From Prochilodus magdalenae (lineage: Eukaryota > Chordata > Actinopteri > Characiformes > Prochilodontidae), in contig JAMWET010001300.1 in NCBI GenBank assembly GCA_024036415.1, positions 165,001-229,000 of the forward strand: DNA of 64,000 nt. The letters are read 5' to 3'. This document shows, piece after piece, positions 23,287-37,260 of this stretch (position 1 is its first letter; every line of letters begins with the position of its first letter). The position numbers and the translations under genes are program-made. The notes beneath the pieces are model-generated. The model saw nothing but the letters and a program-made list of their open reading frames with translations. It ran no database searches and was not told the origin of the DNA.

Positions 23287-24060
23287 TATACATGCATTGT
23301 GTATATAAGACGTACTTTATGATCTTGTGTTGGACCACAACCAATTAATTTCTTTCTGTTTGCGCAGCACTATAAATTCCTTACTTCCGAATCTATCCTA
23401 GTATCATATATGAAATGTCAGGGCTAGAAAAGAGCTATTCCAAAACACTGTAAAACCTAACATTATGAAAACATTTTGTTGCCTGTTGAAGCTACTATCA
23501 ATGCCACTATGGTGAGTGACATACCCCCAAAACGTCAGTATTTGGCAAACAACCAAGTCCTTTCAGCAAAGCTCCTTTTTTAAACACAAGCTGTTATTTT
23601 TTATCTTAAACATTAATTAAACTGGTTTTACTTCACACAATGAAATGCTTTTACATCCTTTATTTTCACATTTCAGAGTGTCTATATGATCTGTATTTTA
23701 AATGGGGAATTAATCAACATTCCTAAATAATTAATTAATTATTTAAAAAAATATATATAAACTTTCATATTTATTTAAAGTGTTTTGACATGGAAAAAAA
23801 AAATCACTGTTGAGAAACTGTTGTGACACTGTTCATTTTTACAATGGTAGTGATGGGAACCAGGGGTCACAATGTCTACAACACAAGATTTTTATGTGTG
23901 ATGGTAAAATAATCATATATCACCTTTATAATAAAACCAGCATAACACAGTTTTTCAGACTAACAGTTATCTTTTAGAGGTGGACGTGTGGTTCCTATTC
24001 CCACCACTGTGAACCAGTCTGACTCCATTAATGTAAATATGAATAGCAACCAGTCCTAGC
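23287..24060. other. intergenic DNA, nothing recognised
   Basis: AT-rich, with ATTAATTAATTA runs near 23727-23742. No coding or repeat structure was identified. Confidence 0.4.
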
Positions 24061-24062
24061 AG

Positions 24063-24122
24063 AGAGGGCAGAATACGGGTGGTGAGGTGTTGGAGAATGG
24101 GTGCAGTAAACAGGAGAGGAGC
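24063..24122 (+). repeat. displaced copy of the ccdc149 promoter segment
   Basis: AATACGGGTGGTGAGGTGTT followed by GGAGAATGGG and TGCAGTAAACAGGAGAGGAG matches 46501-46590 just upstream of ccdc149 exon 1, except for an internal gap of about 45 bases. This implies that DNA from the ccdc149 end was duplicated into the array, probably along with an array gene. Confidence 0.65.
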
Positions 24123-24144
24123 TGCTTCTAACCGAATATGCCTG

Positions 24145-24668
24145 CCATTTGGGGATGTATTCCAAATAGTATAGTACATACAGCTAAATTGTATTACATC
24201 ATACGTACTAAATCTTCCTAAAAGTAGTAAGTAGTGTGCAGTATATGACCAAACTGAAAATCTATAGTGTACTAAAGATACCTGCATGGTGTTCTACTTG
24301 GTCAGTTTCTAGTATAAAGGTGGAGCTATCTTCATGGTGCACTGCATCCCATCATGCACCGCGGCCTCACCAGCTCAACCTGCTTTAGCCAAAGAAAATG
24401 AGGTATGTTTTCATCAGAATGAGCCTCAGAAGCTAACAGCTAGGCTAACCGTATCTCAGGTGAACTGAGCAGCGTTAGCAGCAGCTAGCTCTAAACAGTG
24501 GAGACAGTACTAACAGCTCTGAGGTAAATATGAGGTAACTGGTCATGTGACTGTATCAGTACGCTACACGGTACATGTCAAGTTACTGTACTGCACTACA
24601 CATAGGAGGCAGTATGAAATATTCAGTACACATTACTACTATCCAGTGTGCCTTTTCAAATACAGCCT
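24145..24668. repeat. MITE-like interspersed repeat, partner of 12003-12615
   Basis: The left end reads TGTATTCCAAATAGTATAGT; the right end reads ACTATCCAGTGTGCCTTTTC then AAATACAGCC, giving imperfect inverted ends. Internal sequence matches the 12 kb copy. No coding capacity. Confidence 0.65.
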
Positions 24669-25240
24669 GGGTCTATATAATGGTATGTTGCTGGCTTACG
24701 CTCCCAGGTGAAAGGCAGAACGAGGTTTATGTTGGCTTCTGAATTTCCCGTCCCACCTTAAATGGTGGGACAGTTCCATTCTGGCACTACATTAGGTGGA
24801 AGGAGAAATTAAATATTCTTCCAGATGACTGTGTGCATGTGGTAAGCGGCTGCGCTGCGGCTTCATCTGTAACAGAAGATTAGAGAGTGAAGTTGAGGGA
24901 AGGTACAGGCTGTGGAAGCTGCGGTGGTGAAACGCACTGTTTACTGAGTGGGACGCTTTGACGTGCAAGAGAAACCGTAATGTCCTCATAACACTCCGGA
25001 CACGACCCCAAATAAAGCCTAATGAGCGCGTTTCTACACACCGTCACATACATCCAAACATGATAACGCGCAGCACCTTCAAGAAACTGCTAACCTGCTT
25101 GTGCACCACGTGACCAAATTTAAAAAGAAGATATGTGCACGATTAAAGGAAAACGAGGAACGAGGGAAATATTAAGAGAATCGTCTACACGACTTTCAAA
25201 ACGTTCACTCGAATTCACTTTAAATTTTCCCCGTGTCCAA
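24669..25240. other. flank upstream of promoter 2
   Basis: Somewhat more GC-rich than the surroundings. No coding sequence and no clear repeat was seen. Confidence 0.35.
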
Positions 25241-25905
25241 TCCGGGGATCCGTAGGTACAGGGCTGTAGGAATGCCTTAAGCCCCGCCCATCAGATCTTT
25301 GCATGAGGAAATCAGTTTCGGTTTCCGCGTCACTTCCACGCTCTTGAGCAACAGATTTCCTGTGGGACGATACAGCCCAAAGTAAGTACCGTTATTACTG
25401 TTTACACACCGCTCGGTTAGCTTAACAATGCAGGGACACCGTAGTCAGCGTTACTGTGGTCGACTGGAAATCAGAAGACAGCAAAGCAAGCAGTCCGCCC
25501 CCTCGGAGGACACACACGAGGCTTGTCCTACACCATATGAGTGACCCGTTGCAGCTGGATAAGAGGAGGGAGTTATTCAGGTACCCTACTGTAATATAAG
25601 TAGCTTTTCACTAGTTGGTCCACCAGCTTGATAGTAAAGGTATATAGATCCATTTGACGCCAGTAGATCTGACCAAGGTCCAGTTATTTTGAGCAGTGCC
25701 TTATTTGGACCGTGACCTATTGATTGGCAAGCTGGATCTTATCATGGGTAATATTTTTCACCACCTGTTGTGCACTGATATAAGAGGACCTATAGGCCTA
25801 CACTTGTCAGATAGCCAAAACGTAATGACACAAAGAAACATTGGCCCAAAGATCAGGAACCTACAGTGGTGCTTGGAGGTTTTAGAAGCCTTTAGAATTT
25901 GCACA
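25240..25905 (+). repeat. segmental duplication unit B, partner of 11066-11880
   Basis: Collinear with the first unit from the CCGCCCATC box to GTGGTGCTTGGAGG. The intronic block around 25425-25520 (ATGCAGGGACACCGTAGTCA; GCAAAGCAAGCAGTCCGCCC) is conserved in all three array promoters. Confidence 0.75.
25281..25381 (+). promoter_or_regulatory. promoter / untranslated first exon of array gene 2 with perfect ISRE
   Basis: The CCCCGCCCATCAG box is followed by AGTTTCGGTTTCC at 25314-25326. This matches the ISRE consensus AGTTTCNNTTTCC, bound by ISGF3 and IRF factors downstream of type I interferon. A donor AAA|GTAAGTACCG (GT at 25382-25383) then closes a presumed non-coding first exon. The spacing to the start codon (30227) is 4.8 kb, as for gene 1. 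No TATA box is evident, which is common in ISRE promoters. The exact transcription start is unknown. Confidence 0.75.
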
Positions 25906-25959
25906 GATTTGACCTAAAACCTGATTTCCACCTAACAGTATTAAATAAGTCAACATTTT

Positions 25960-26640
25960 TGCATAGCGTTTTTTTTTTTTTTTTTTTTAATGTGGTCTCA
26001 AAGCAGCTTTACAGAAAAGCAGATTATGGAAGAAAAGAAAACAATGGTGTCCACATATAGGGTTCAGGAAAGGAACCTTGGTCCAAGCCCCCCCCCGAGA
26101 GCAGGCCAAAAGCAACAGTGGCTTTTTAGGGTAAAAGGAAGAAAGCTTCAGACGAACCCAGGCTCAATGGGTGAGCCCATCATCCTCTGGTCAGTCCTTG
26201 AAAAAGAGAGAAAGACAGAGCTAATAAGAAAAGGAGAAGGAGCTTGGAACATCTTTCATGAACACTCTGATTAATCCAGGAGGTAGTAAAAGTAGAACCA
26301 TCCCATGAGTTCTCTGTTACAGTCAGAGATAAGAGTTTAAGAGCAGTGCCAGATGCTGGCGACTCTACTTTGGTCATGTTAGTTATGCCGGCTGATGAGC
26401 AGGAGAAAGACAGGACAGCAGACCAGCCAACAGAGACGAAGCTCTTGTGACTCTAGCAGCTCTGGCTCCCATGTGATCACTCAGGTGAAATGTTGCTCCA
26501 AGCGCTCAATACAGAGAGTAAAACAGATTGTGGAGTGAGAGCGAGAGAAAGAATGTGAGAGATTGATTAGCAGGACAGCCATCAGGTTCCTCAATAAGCT
26601 GTGAGCCACTTTATTATTATTTTAAAAAATATATCATCAC
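25960..26640. repeat. interspersed repeat starting in poly-T, unclassified
   Basis: A T-run at 25970-25988 is followed by AATGTGGTCTCAAAGCAGCTT, then purine-rich AGAAAGACAGAGC sequence. It looks like a fish repeat I have seen associated with LINE-type elements, but no protein motif is intact. The random 94-residue frame inside is not a gene. Confidence 0.4.
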
Positions 26641-28057
26641 TATGGACAACATCACTGAGTCACTTTAAACAACAGGAATAGACATAAACATACATATTTA
26701 TATGTAGCTCCACTCTCTCTTAGACTATCCTTGTCTAATAAATGTACATATCAGAGAATTTCTACAGACCCCTCCTGTCTTTGTATATTCTGTATTTTGT
26801 GTATTTTGTATTAATTGAATACATCTCTTTTATATATCATTATTTTAATATGTTTAGTATGCATACAATGTTGTCCTGCTGTAGAGTATCAACCTGAGCC
26901 TCACCACAAGCATTTCAATGCATAAATGTCCTGACATGTTGTGCAAATGACAAATAAACCTGAAACTTGAACTTGAAACTAGACAGGTAGATATTTCAAA
27001 TTGTTGTAAGATTTGAAGCTTGAAATCCTGAGATCCTGAGAATAGATAAAAGTATTTTACAATATTATATATCTGAGTGGCAAAAGAATGCAAAGCTTTG
27101 GTATTAGCAGATAATTTGAAGGTGAAATTAGAGGTGTTTTCTGAAAATGGGATGGCAGGTGTGAGTGGGCGCCCTGTGTTAAAAGAACAGGGATCTATTA
27201 GAGTCTGATATCCACAACACAAAGAGGACTTCTGAGGAAGCTCAAAAAGAAGAGTTGTTGACGCTCATAATCATTCTTTATTTAACCTTGGATTTACATT
27301 GTGAGGGGACCCTCATTTACAAAGGAGCTGAGAGCCACAGGGAGGGTAACAAAAACCATTTAAGATTGTGTAAACAAAGATTCTATAGTAGTATAGTATT
27401 ACAAATGAAAAATAACACAAATATACAGATTTGGTATACTAAAGATTTCAAAGTACAGATAAAATAATACTAAAATAATGTAAAAAAGAAATAAAAAAAC
27501 TAAAAACTAAAACTTCACAAACAGAAATAAAATAATAATTAGACATTTTAATAAAAAATAAAAAACAAATCAAGCTTTAAAGTAGCTTGTGCACAGTAAC
27601 TAAAGGCAGTTTTATCCAGCTCAGTAATAAGGGAATCTTGAGTAAAGTAAAATCATTCTAGCAGGTTTCGTAAAGTGTCTTTTTCAGTGAGCATAGAGGT
27701 TATATACTCTGGCATCTGACTGACAGATAGAAAAACCCATCCCACCTTCTCATCTTAAACGCAGTGATGAGTACGATATGGATCTCTAGTAATAAATCTC
27801 ACATCAGAATGGTAAGTAGGGTCCAGGGCCTTCAGAGTGCTCACTGAGGCATTTCTGTACAGCACATCACCCTAATAGAGAACAGACAGAAAGAAAGTTG
27901 CCTTCACCGTTGCGTTCCTGCTGTGCATAGGGAAACAAGATTGTGTCTGTAGAAGAGGCCAAGCCTCTGTCTGAGTTGCTTTATAAGTTTACAGATATTA
28001 AATTTTAAATAGATTTTAATAACAGGCTTCTCATCAAGCCAGAAGCCAAGGTACTTA
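26641..28057. other. intron 1 of array gene 2: LINE tail and unclassified repeat DNA
   Basis: 26920-26979 (TGTTGTGCAAATGACAAATA then AACCTGAAACTTGAACTTGA) has the shape of the 3' tail of a fish LINE. 27277-27360 (TTTATTTAACCTTGGATTTA) and the A-rich 27480-27570 look like further decayed LINE DNA. No gene is seen. Confidence 0.45.
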
Positions 28058-28597
28058 CAGGGGTTGGACAATGAAACTGAAACATCTGGTTTTAGACCAC
28101 AATCATTTATTAGTATGGTGTAGGACCTCCTTTTGTGGCCAATACAGCGTCATTTGGGGAGCCTTGGTTTTATGTTTTTTGGATACAATCCGGGTTAGCA
28201 CCCGAACATCCCTTTCAGACAGCTTCCTCTTGTGTCCACAGTTAATCCTGTTGGATGTGGTTTGTCCTTCTTGGTGGTATGCTGACATTACCCTGGATAC
28301 CGTGGCTCTTGATACATCACAAAGACTTGCTGTCTTGGTCACAGATGCGCCAGCAAGACGTGCACCAACAATGTGTCCTCTTTTGAACTCTGGTATGTCA
28401 CCCATAATGCTGTGTGCATTGCAGTATTTTGAGCAGAACTGTGCTCTTACCTGCAAAAGGAAAACTGAACCTTCACACTCTGCTCTTACTGGTGCAATGT
28501 GCAGTTAATGAATATTGGCCACCAGGCTGGTCCAATTTAGCCATGAGACCTCCCACACTAAAATGACAGGTGTTTCAGTTTCATTGTCCAACCCCTG
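28058..28597 (-). mobile_element. 540-bp internally deleted Tc1 element with ISRE-like terminal repeats
   Basis: Flanked by TA on both sides (28056-28057; 28598-28599). Perfect inverted ends read CAGGGGTTGGACAATGAAAC then TGAAACA. The minus strand retains only the N-terminal DNA-binding part of a transposase (EFKRGHIVGARLAGASVTKT; SRATVSRVMSAY), so the element is non-autonomous. Each end carries GAAACTGAAACA (28073-28084 and, complemented, 28571-28582), which fits the GAAANNGAAA core of ISRE/IRF sites. It lies in intron 1 of array gene 2. Confidence 0.88.
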
Positions 28598-29205
28598 TAT
28601 ACTCAGCTACTCTTTTGATAATGGATCACTGTAAAGCAAAAACACTTGATATACTAATTTTAAGGTCTGGAAAACAGCATGAACCTGGTTTTGTCTGCTG
28701 AAGTCTGGTTTTAAAGTGTGACTTGCAGGGAGTCAAAGGAGCATACCTGTTCTGTTGATCTGTTTCTTCTGTAGTTCTTGAAAGGTTGTGCTGAATGATG
28801 AAATGGTGCACTATGAATCAGTGATAAGTCAATATTCTGAAATGCTGAAGTGTAATGAACATTATTACGTGCAGGATCGTCTGTTTTGTTCATCAAAATG
28901 TTTAACATTCCCCTGATCACTTTAGAACTCGAATGCTCCTGATGCTCATAATTGGACAATGAAACTAAAACCTAGATCACAGACTCCTGATTCTGTAATT
29001 CTCTCACTCCTAAAATTCGATCCATCTGGGTTGACCTGGGATGACCCTTTATGTTTGCCCTGGTTGGGTCAGTGATCAGTTGTAAAAGATTAAGCTTCTC
29101 ACATTGTTAAAATCACCCATGATAATAGCTTCTGGATTACAAAATGTAGTTAATAGCTCTGCACTATTTATAAGAGGGAGCAGAAGGAGACCTATATACC
29201 TACCT
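28598..29205. other. intron 1 of array gene 2, nothing clearly recognised
   Basis: A partial match to the adjacent element's end (GGACAATGAAACTAAAACC, 28953-28971) suggests another decayed Tc1 end. Otherwise there is no signal. Confidence 0.4.
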
Positions 29206-29960
29206 AACTATATATCTCCTAAAGGTTCACATGGACAAGCCAAAAGATTATTGGAACAATGTTTTGTGGACGGATGAGATGAAAATAGATCTCTGTGGTT
29301 TAAATGAGAAGTGTTATGTTTGAAGAAAGGAAAAGAATGCATTCCAGCATCAAACCTTATCCCATCTGTAAAACATGGCAGGGGTAGTTTGATGTTATGA
29401 ACCTGTTTTGCTGCATCTGGACCAGGACGACTTACCATCATAGATAGATCAATGAATTCTGTATTATACCAGCTAATTCTAAAGCAAAATGTCAGGACCT
29501 CTGTCCGTGAGCTAAAAACGCAGGACATGCAGCAAGACAATGACCATAAGCACACAAGTTGTTCTACCAATGAACAGTTAAAGAATAAAGTGAATGACCT
29601 TAATCCAAAAGAAATGTTGTGGAAGGACCGGAAGTGAACAGTTTGTGCCAATATACTAGTGTTAAAGCTGTTCTGTGCAAACTAATGGGCTAAAATACAA
29701 GCCGATGTGCATGACTAATCAGGACTTACAATTACCAGAAACGTTTTTGTTATACTTAAAGGTCACACCATGTCTTGAAAACAATGACTTACATACTTTT
29801 GCCACTCAAAGATATGTAATAATGATCCATTTTCTCTGGATAATGGACCATTCTCAATAAATTAATGAGTAAGTCTAATATTTTTGTCATATTTGTTTAA
29901 TTTGGTTCTCCTGACATTTTTCCAAGACATCTAATTAAATTTTAGGTCACCTTTTTGCAG
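29206..29960 (+). mobile_element. decayed Tc1-like transposon
   Basis: Plus-strand sequence encodes broken catalytic-region motifs: AACAATGTTTTGTGGACGGA (NNVLWTDE), TCTGTAAAACATGGCAGGGG (SVKHGRG), and GCAAGACAATGACCATAAGC (QDNDHKH). A right-end-like sequence (TGCCACTCAAAGATATGTAA) follows. Many stops; inactive. Confidence 0.75.
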
Positions 29961-30226
29961 AAGATATTAATCACCACTGTGCATAATCTGTGGCAAAGAT
30001 CTTATATTCATGGGTCCTCCCCCAGATATCCAGTCCATCTGTCTGATTCTGAACTGACTAATTGAAAACTGCTGTAATCAATTTAACTGGTGATGGATGA
30101 TGCCTGTCTTTTTTAGAATGTTCATGTGTAGTAGTGTTCAGGTGCTCTTTAGCTAAGAAATGGATGAATGTGAATTGCTAAGATAACTCCCCCACTTTTT
30201 TACTTCAGCAGAACATTTAAGGACAA

Positions 30227-33200
30227 ATGGCATTTCATATACAACTTCAACTACCAGTTCCACTTGCAGTGGAGCCAAGGAAGACCCATCCCATAATCCA
30301 GGGCATCATTGACAACAAACTGAAAAAGTTGAAGAAACTACTCGGAGGATGTGACATTAATGGACTCTATCCTTCTGCACTCTGGAATGATGATGTTACA
30401 CTGCTGTCGGCAGCAGTTGCATGTGGAAATGAAGAGATTTGTACTTTTCTACTGAGAGAGCATGCAGACCCTAATATAGTCTCAACAAATGTGCTGACAC
30501 CTCTGCACTATGCTGCACGTACACAAGGAGTTCCACTCACGATAGTGAAAAGATTACTTGCAGCACAAGCCAATCCAGATGGCCATCAGTCACAGATTGT
30601 TACGCCGTTACACTTTGCTGCTAATAATAACAGAGAGGACATGGTGGAAGTCCTTATAGAAGCTGGTGCTTATACTGAAAGGAATTATGGACTAAACCCA
30701 GATATCGATAACAAACTACAGAATGTGATTCACCAGTTATCTGAAAAGAATGAAACTGTTAAGAAAGGAAGAATCTTCTTTGACTTTGCTTCTGCAGTTC
30801 CCAAAAAATCTCACCTAGAAGTTTTCAACCTCTGTAAGGATCACTTTCTTGAAGAATATCCTTTCTTCTACGTCACACTATTTGAAAGATATTTTAATGT
30901 TATCGGTCAAGGTGCTGAACCATATCGACAAAGCAGCATCAAGTGGCTGAAGGACTCCAAGAATATTGACTTCTACATTAAGGGATTCAGTAAACGCTTT
31001 CCCAAGATACCTCATGAATTTCAAAGAATTGCACTGACCACCCTACAGGCTGTAATTCGGACAATGAAAGAAATACCTCCCCAGGTATTTGATGAGATTG
31101 TACCCATTCTGATAAAGAGTATACAGCCTGCTGGCATCCCTCAGGAAGATGCTTTCAATCAGCTGATCCTGAACGTACTTTGTGTGATAATGGAGAAGGC
31201 CTCAAAAGACAAAGCTGGTGCTGGTGGTCTCAAAATTTTGGTACTTCAGAACTTATGCAGTGGTCTTATACCTCTCACCAATCCTATCTGTTCACCCGAT
31301 GTCAGCATTCTTACTTACCGCCTGTTTGCTGATCTTTATGAGTTTATCCCAGAACATATTCATTCATGTGGATTACTCTCAGTGCCTGATAGGGTACTTG
31401 GTGCTGCAGAGATAAGGACAGATGATGTCATTAAGGAGAAACTGCAAAAACTAGACACAGCTCTCAGAAATCCACAAAGCTCAAGTGCCTTAGATAGTTT
31501 ATGTGAGGGAGTGGAGAGCATGCAATTAAAGAACAGGAGAAAGAAGAAGAAAAAGAAGAAGAAGAAGAAAGATGCCCAGCAGGAGATGACATCTGTAGAA
31601 GATGTGGAACAAGACACTAAAGAGTCTACAGATTCAGATACAGCCATGACTTCAGTTCAGGAGTCAAATGTGATTGTGCAGCCATATACACTAACCACAG
31701 AGATTCCTACTATACCCAGAAAATGGCACCAAATCAGCCATCGTTGGAGGCCCAAGCTGGAGAATCTTGCTAACATAGATGCGAGTAAGGTTTATAAACT
31801 GGGAAGTCTTACGATTGGTGTTGGCTCAGAGTTCCAGATAGCTAAAGGAAGTGATGGAACAGAGGTGTTTCTTGGTCTGAGGGATGATGGCACTGAGGTA
31901 GCTGTCAAACGAATGCTCAAGTCCAACTATCAGGACCTGAAAAATGAGGAGGAGTTTTTACGGCTTCCAGAGCTCGACAGTCCTTCCATTGTGCGTTATG
32001 TGGACTTTGTAGAAGATCAGAACTTTGGCTATCTTGTCCTTCAACTTTGTGAGTACACACTGGAAGAGTACATCCAAGACCATTTGCCAGAAGATAGTCG
32101 TGAACAGCAAGCTGTCCTGAAGAAAATTGTGAAGGAGGTGCTGTGCAGCCTGAAAGTTCTCCACAGTGAAGATATCAAAGTGCTCCACCGGGACATCAAA
32201 CCCCAGAATGTTCTGATTGGTAGGAGATATTCAGTCACATGAATGACTATTAGATATGACTGTATAGATTTTCAGTGTAACAGTGATTTTCATTTTCTGA
32301 ACAGATATAACAGGAAAGGCGAGATTAGCTGATTTTGGGATCAGCAGGAGGCTGAATTTAGAACAAACAACTTTGCGAACTAGCGCTGCAGGAACAAAGT
32401 ACTGGAAAGCCAGGGAGACTATTGAGGAGGACAGTAACAGCACATATAAGAGAAGTTCTGACATTCAGGTAAAGTACTCTCACCAACCTACAGTATGAAT
32501 ATTTAAATTTCTCTGACTTCTCTGAGAATCGTGTGAATAGTGAAGATTCGGCTGAAGCTGTGATTCTGATCCAGCTTCTCAGTATGTAAATCTCCATCGT
32601 TGTTAACAGTGAGATTCTGTTTTAGGTTGCAGGGATGTTGGTGTACTACACCCTCTCTGGTGGACACCATCCATTTGGTAAAGGTGTTCGTTGTGAGAGT
32701 AACATTCTTGATGGGAAGTACTCGCTGGAACATCTGAAAGATGACACGGCAAAGGACCTGGTGGAGTGGATGATCAGTGGTGATGTGAAGACGAGACCTA
32801 AAGTAGAGGAGACCCTGGCTCATCCCTTCTTTTGGACAGATGAAAAGTAAGACATAATCTAAAGAATATTCACAAAATGAACAAATCTGTACTTACGGAA
32901 CATGAAACTTCAGGTGTCCATGTGTTCAAATATATATTTTCCTCATTCAGTAAATAAATTCAGGGACTTTTATGGGAAAGGAAATGTGCGCTGTGTATTG
33001 ATGTATTGCATTTCATATTTTCTCCATTTTCTCAGGAGAGTGGAGTACCTAAAGAAACTGGGGAATGTGGAGGAGGTGGAGAACTGCCGCACTCCTGATG
33101 AGGAGCTTCTATGTGCTATAGAGGAAATGACAGTGGGGAAAACTTTCTCAGAGTGGAAAACAAAAGTAGGGGATTTCATCCACTGATTGTTCTTATAAGT

Positions 33201-33721
33201 GCAATGCAACAAGACTTTCCCAGTTTTCCCTCTGAGCTTTTGGGTTCTGCTCGTTTTCCACATGGGTTGCAAATTCCAGTCACTTTAAGTACCATGTTCA
33301 TACTCCCACCTTTACTATTACTAACACCTTTACTGTTTATCTGTGTTTTCCCCCAGTTTCCTCCTGAGCTTGTTCAAAAACTGGATGGTAAGAAAAAGGC
33401 CTATCCAGAGAACACGCTGGGCCTGCTCCGATTCATACGGAATCTGCATGAACACTAGTAAGTCCTTTATTTATATATTTAGTATAGTATAGTACAGTAT
33501 AGTATAGTATAGTATAGTATAGTGTGTATATACAGTTCTTCATGTCACATGATGTGTAATTGAATCCATTCTGTTTTTGTAGCTCTGAAGATGCTGAAAA
33601 AATAAACCTGATGACCTTATTCCCGGACCTCTTTGGAAGTGCTTTCAAGTTTGCCAAAACGAGAGGATGGAACACTAAACCGAGTTTAAGAAAGTGGCTC
33701 AGATCTGTACCAGTGATTTGA
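30227..33721 (+). CDS. array gene 2: ankyrin-kinase-KEN ribonuclease-like protein, 6 coding exons
   Basis: Exons are 30227-32219, 32305-32468, 32626-32846, 33036-33165, 33357-33457 and 33583-33721. They join to 915 residues with phases identical to gene 1. The N-terminal leader differs ([19 protein letters not shown]) and the linker has ten Lys. The three ankyrin repeats, middle region, kinase (VAVK, HRD at 654-656, DFG) and KEN domain (Trp833, Arg864, His869; Gly858 at the RNase L Asp661 position) are all present. The last exon ends RSVPVI. The acceptor before the ATG is AG at 30207-30208 or 30210-30211. It is the copy with the best ISRE promoter. Splice signals are canonical throughout, and no stops or frameshifts occur, so it is probably functional. 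Assignment to the RNase L/IRE1 superfamily is firm. Orthology to mammalian RNase L is not shown. Confidence 0.88.
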
Positions 33722-35760
<2,039 letters not shown>

Positions 35761-36300
35761 TTATAGACAAGTCATTTTGGCTTAATTGCTGTTGCAGTTC
35801 TTTTTTTTACCTCATAACATTTGAGCAGAGCTGCAGGTTTTCAGGTCAGTGTGCTGGGTTGCCAGTTATTCTTAAGTAATTAATGAGTTTGGATCAGAAT
35901 CCGGTTTTCCTTCCTAGGACAGACTAGTTCCTGGTTTGGAATCTGTCATTAGTATAGATCCCTTCGCAGTTTCGCATTTATTTACTTTAATGCACTGCAG
36001 CTACCATATTGCCAGCTATTAGATCGTTTTAAATCTATATCGGAATAAATCTGGATTTGCCTGAAATCTAACTTTAAAAACTTCTGAAACGCAGCTGATT
36101 TCGTCTCATACTCTAAACTACTGTCTTTATCATGTCGTCATTAGTTTTCCTACTCTGTCAGAATGGAAGCTTCCCAGCAAATAAGTGACCGTGACTCCCT
36201 TTGTATTTTCCTAATTATCCTGAAACTCCTGAGCTGTGAGAGACAGCGCCTTGCAGAGACTTGTTCTCTGATAAAAGTTCAGGGTGATGCTCACAGTCAC
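35761..36300. other. flank between gene 2 and promoter 3
   Basis: Duplicated flank: GCTGCAGGTTTTCAGG.CAG then TGTGCTGGGTTGCCAGTTA and CACTGCAGCT match 45158-45342 downstream of gene 3. No coding sequence. Confidence 0.6.
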
Positions 36301-36308
36301 GGTGAAAC

Positions 36309-36410
36309 TCCGCCCATCGGGTCTGTAAAGAAGGGGATCGGTTTCGTTTTCCGCACCACTTTTACAAATTTTGAGCAGTAACGATTTCCAACAGAGCGAC
36401 ACACACAAAA
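36309..36410 (+). promoter_or_regulatory. promoter / untranslated first exon of array gene 3 with near-perfect ISRE
   Basis: The box CTCCGCCCATCGGGTCTGTA is followed by GGTTTCGTTTTCC at 36340-36352, one base (G for A) off AGTTTCNNTTTCC. The donor AAA|GTGAGTACCG (GT at 36411-36412) matches the position and context of the other two modules. Distance to the gene 3 start codon is about 3.35 kb. An interferon-responsive promoter is inferred. Confidence 0.7.
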
Positions 36411-36544
36411 GTGAGTACCGTTGTTTCCGTTTACAATGCTTTGACCGCTCAGGTATCTTAACTATGGCGGGGACACTGTACTCGACGTTGCTGTGGCTGA
36501 GAGAGAGAGCGCTGGAAACCAGAAGCTCGCAAAGCAAGCGGCCC

Positions 36545-36690
36545 GCTCAACCTGGTCCTGGAGACACCCTTCCCTCCAGATGTTGGTGGATTCCCTGCTT
36601 CAGCACACCTGCAAAGCTGAAAGAGCTTATTAATGAGCTGATGAGTTGAATCAGATGTGCTGGGAGCAGGGTGCCTCCAGGATCACGGCT
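36545..36690. repeat. small palindromic MITE-like insertion (CTGGTCCTGGAGACACC)
   Basis: Begins CAACCTGGTCCTGGAGACAC and ends GGGTGCCTCCAGGATCACGG, forming inverted ends. The same family (CTCAACCCTGGTCCTGGAGA) occurs at 46146-46230. It splits the duplicated intron block relative to promoters 1 and 2, so it inserted afterwards. Confidence 0.65.
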
Positions 36691-37260
36691 CCAGCTGCTC
36701 GGCAGGTACTGGGACTGTATGTAGTTTTGAGTAGTCTGACCAGCTGCACTGGACAACTCGAAAACGACGTTTCATGAGGATTTAGTGCTTTAAGTTTCAT
36801 GAACTCCCCGTAACTGCTGATTATCTTTCCAGCTAGAGGCAAGTTTCTTTTTCCGCGTCTGTTTTGTTGCACATGCGCAGTAGAACAGTAGGAATCGCCA
36901 AAATAAAAGTCCTACATTTGACCATGTACTGCGTACTGGCATGCACATTTACTGTTACTGTGAACAATTAAGCAAGTTGAAGATGGATTGATCTCCAAAA
37001 GGCATAACGTTAAAGATGAAACACTCTTTCCAACATTTGAAGCAATATCAGTGTATCATTTTGGTTTTGTATAATTGGAAAAAGGAAAGGAGTACCTTGG
37101 AAACATATGGGAACCCTAGGAGATTTGAGCACTCATAATGCGCTCAGAGGATAACTTTGACAGAGGTCTCAGACCCTAAATTAGCCTGTTAAGGTTATGG
37201 CTTGTTTACAGTCATTGTTAATAAAGGGAAAGTGATGTAAATTTCAAAACTTTATAAACA
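36691..37260. other. intron 1 of array gene 3, nothing recognised
   Basis: After the end of the duplicated block (about 36725), no coding or repeat signal is clear. Confidence 0.4.

Noticed and set aside
25990..26274. 94-codon frame after a poly-T run
   Set aside because: Lies in an interspersed repeat; no splice or protein-family support.
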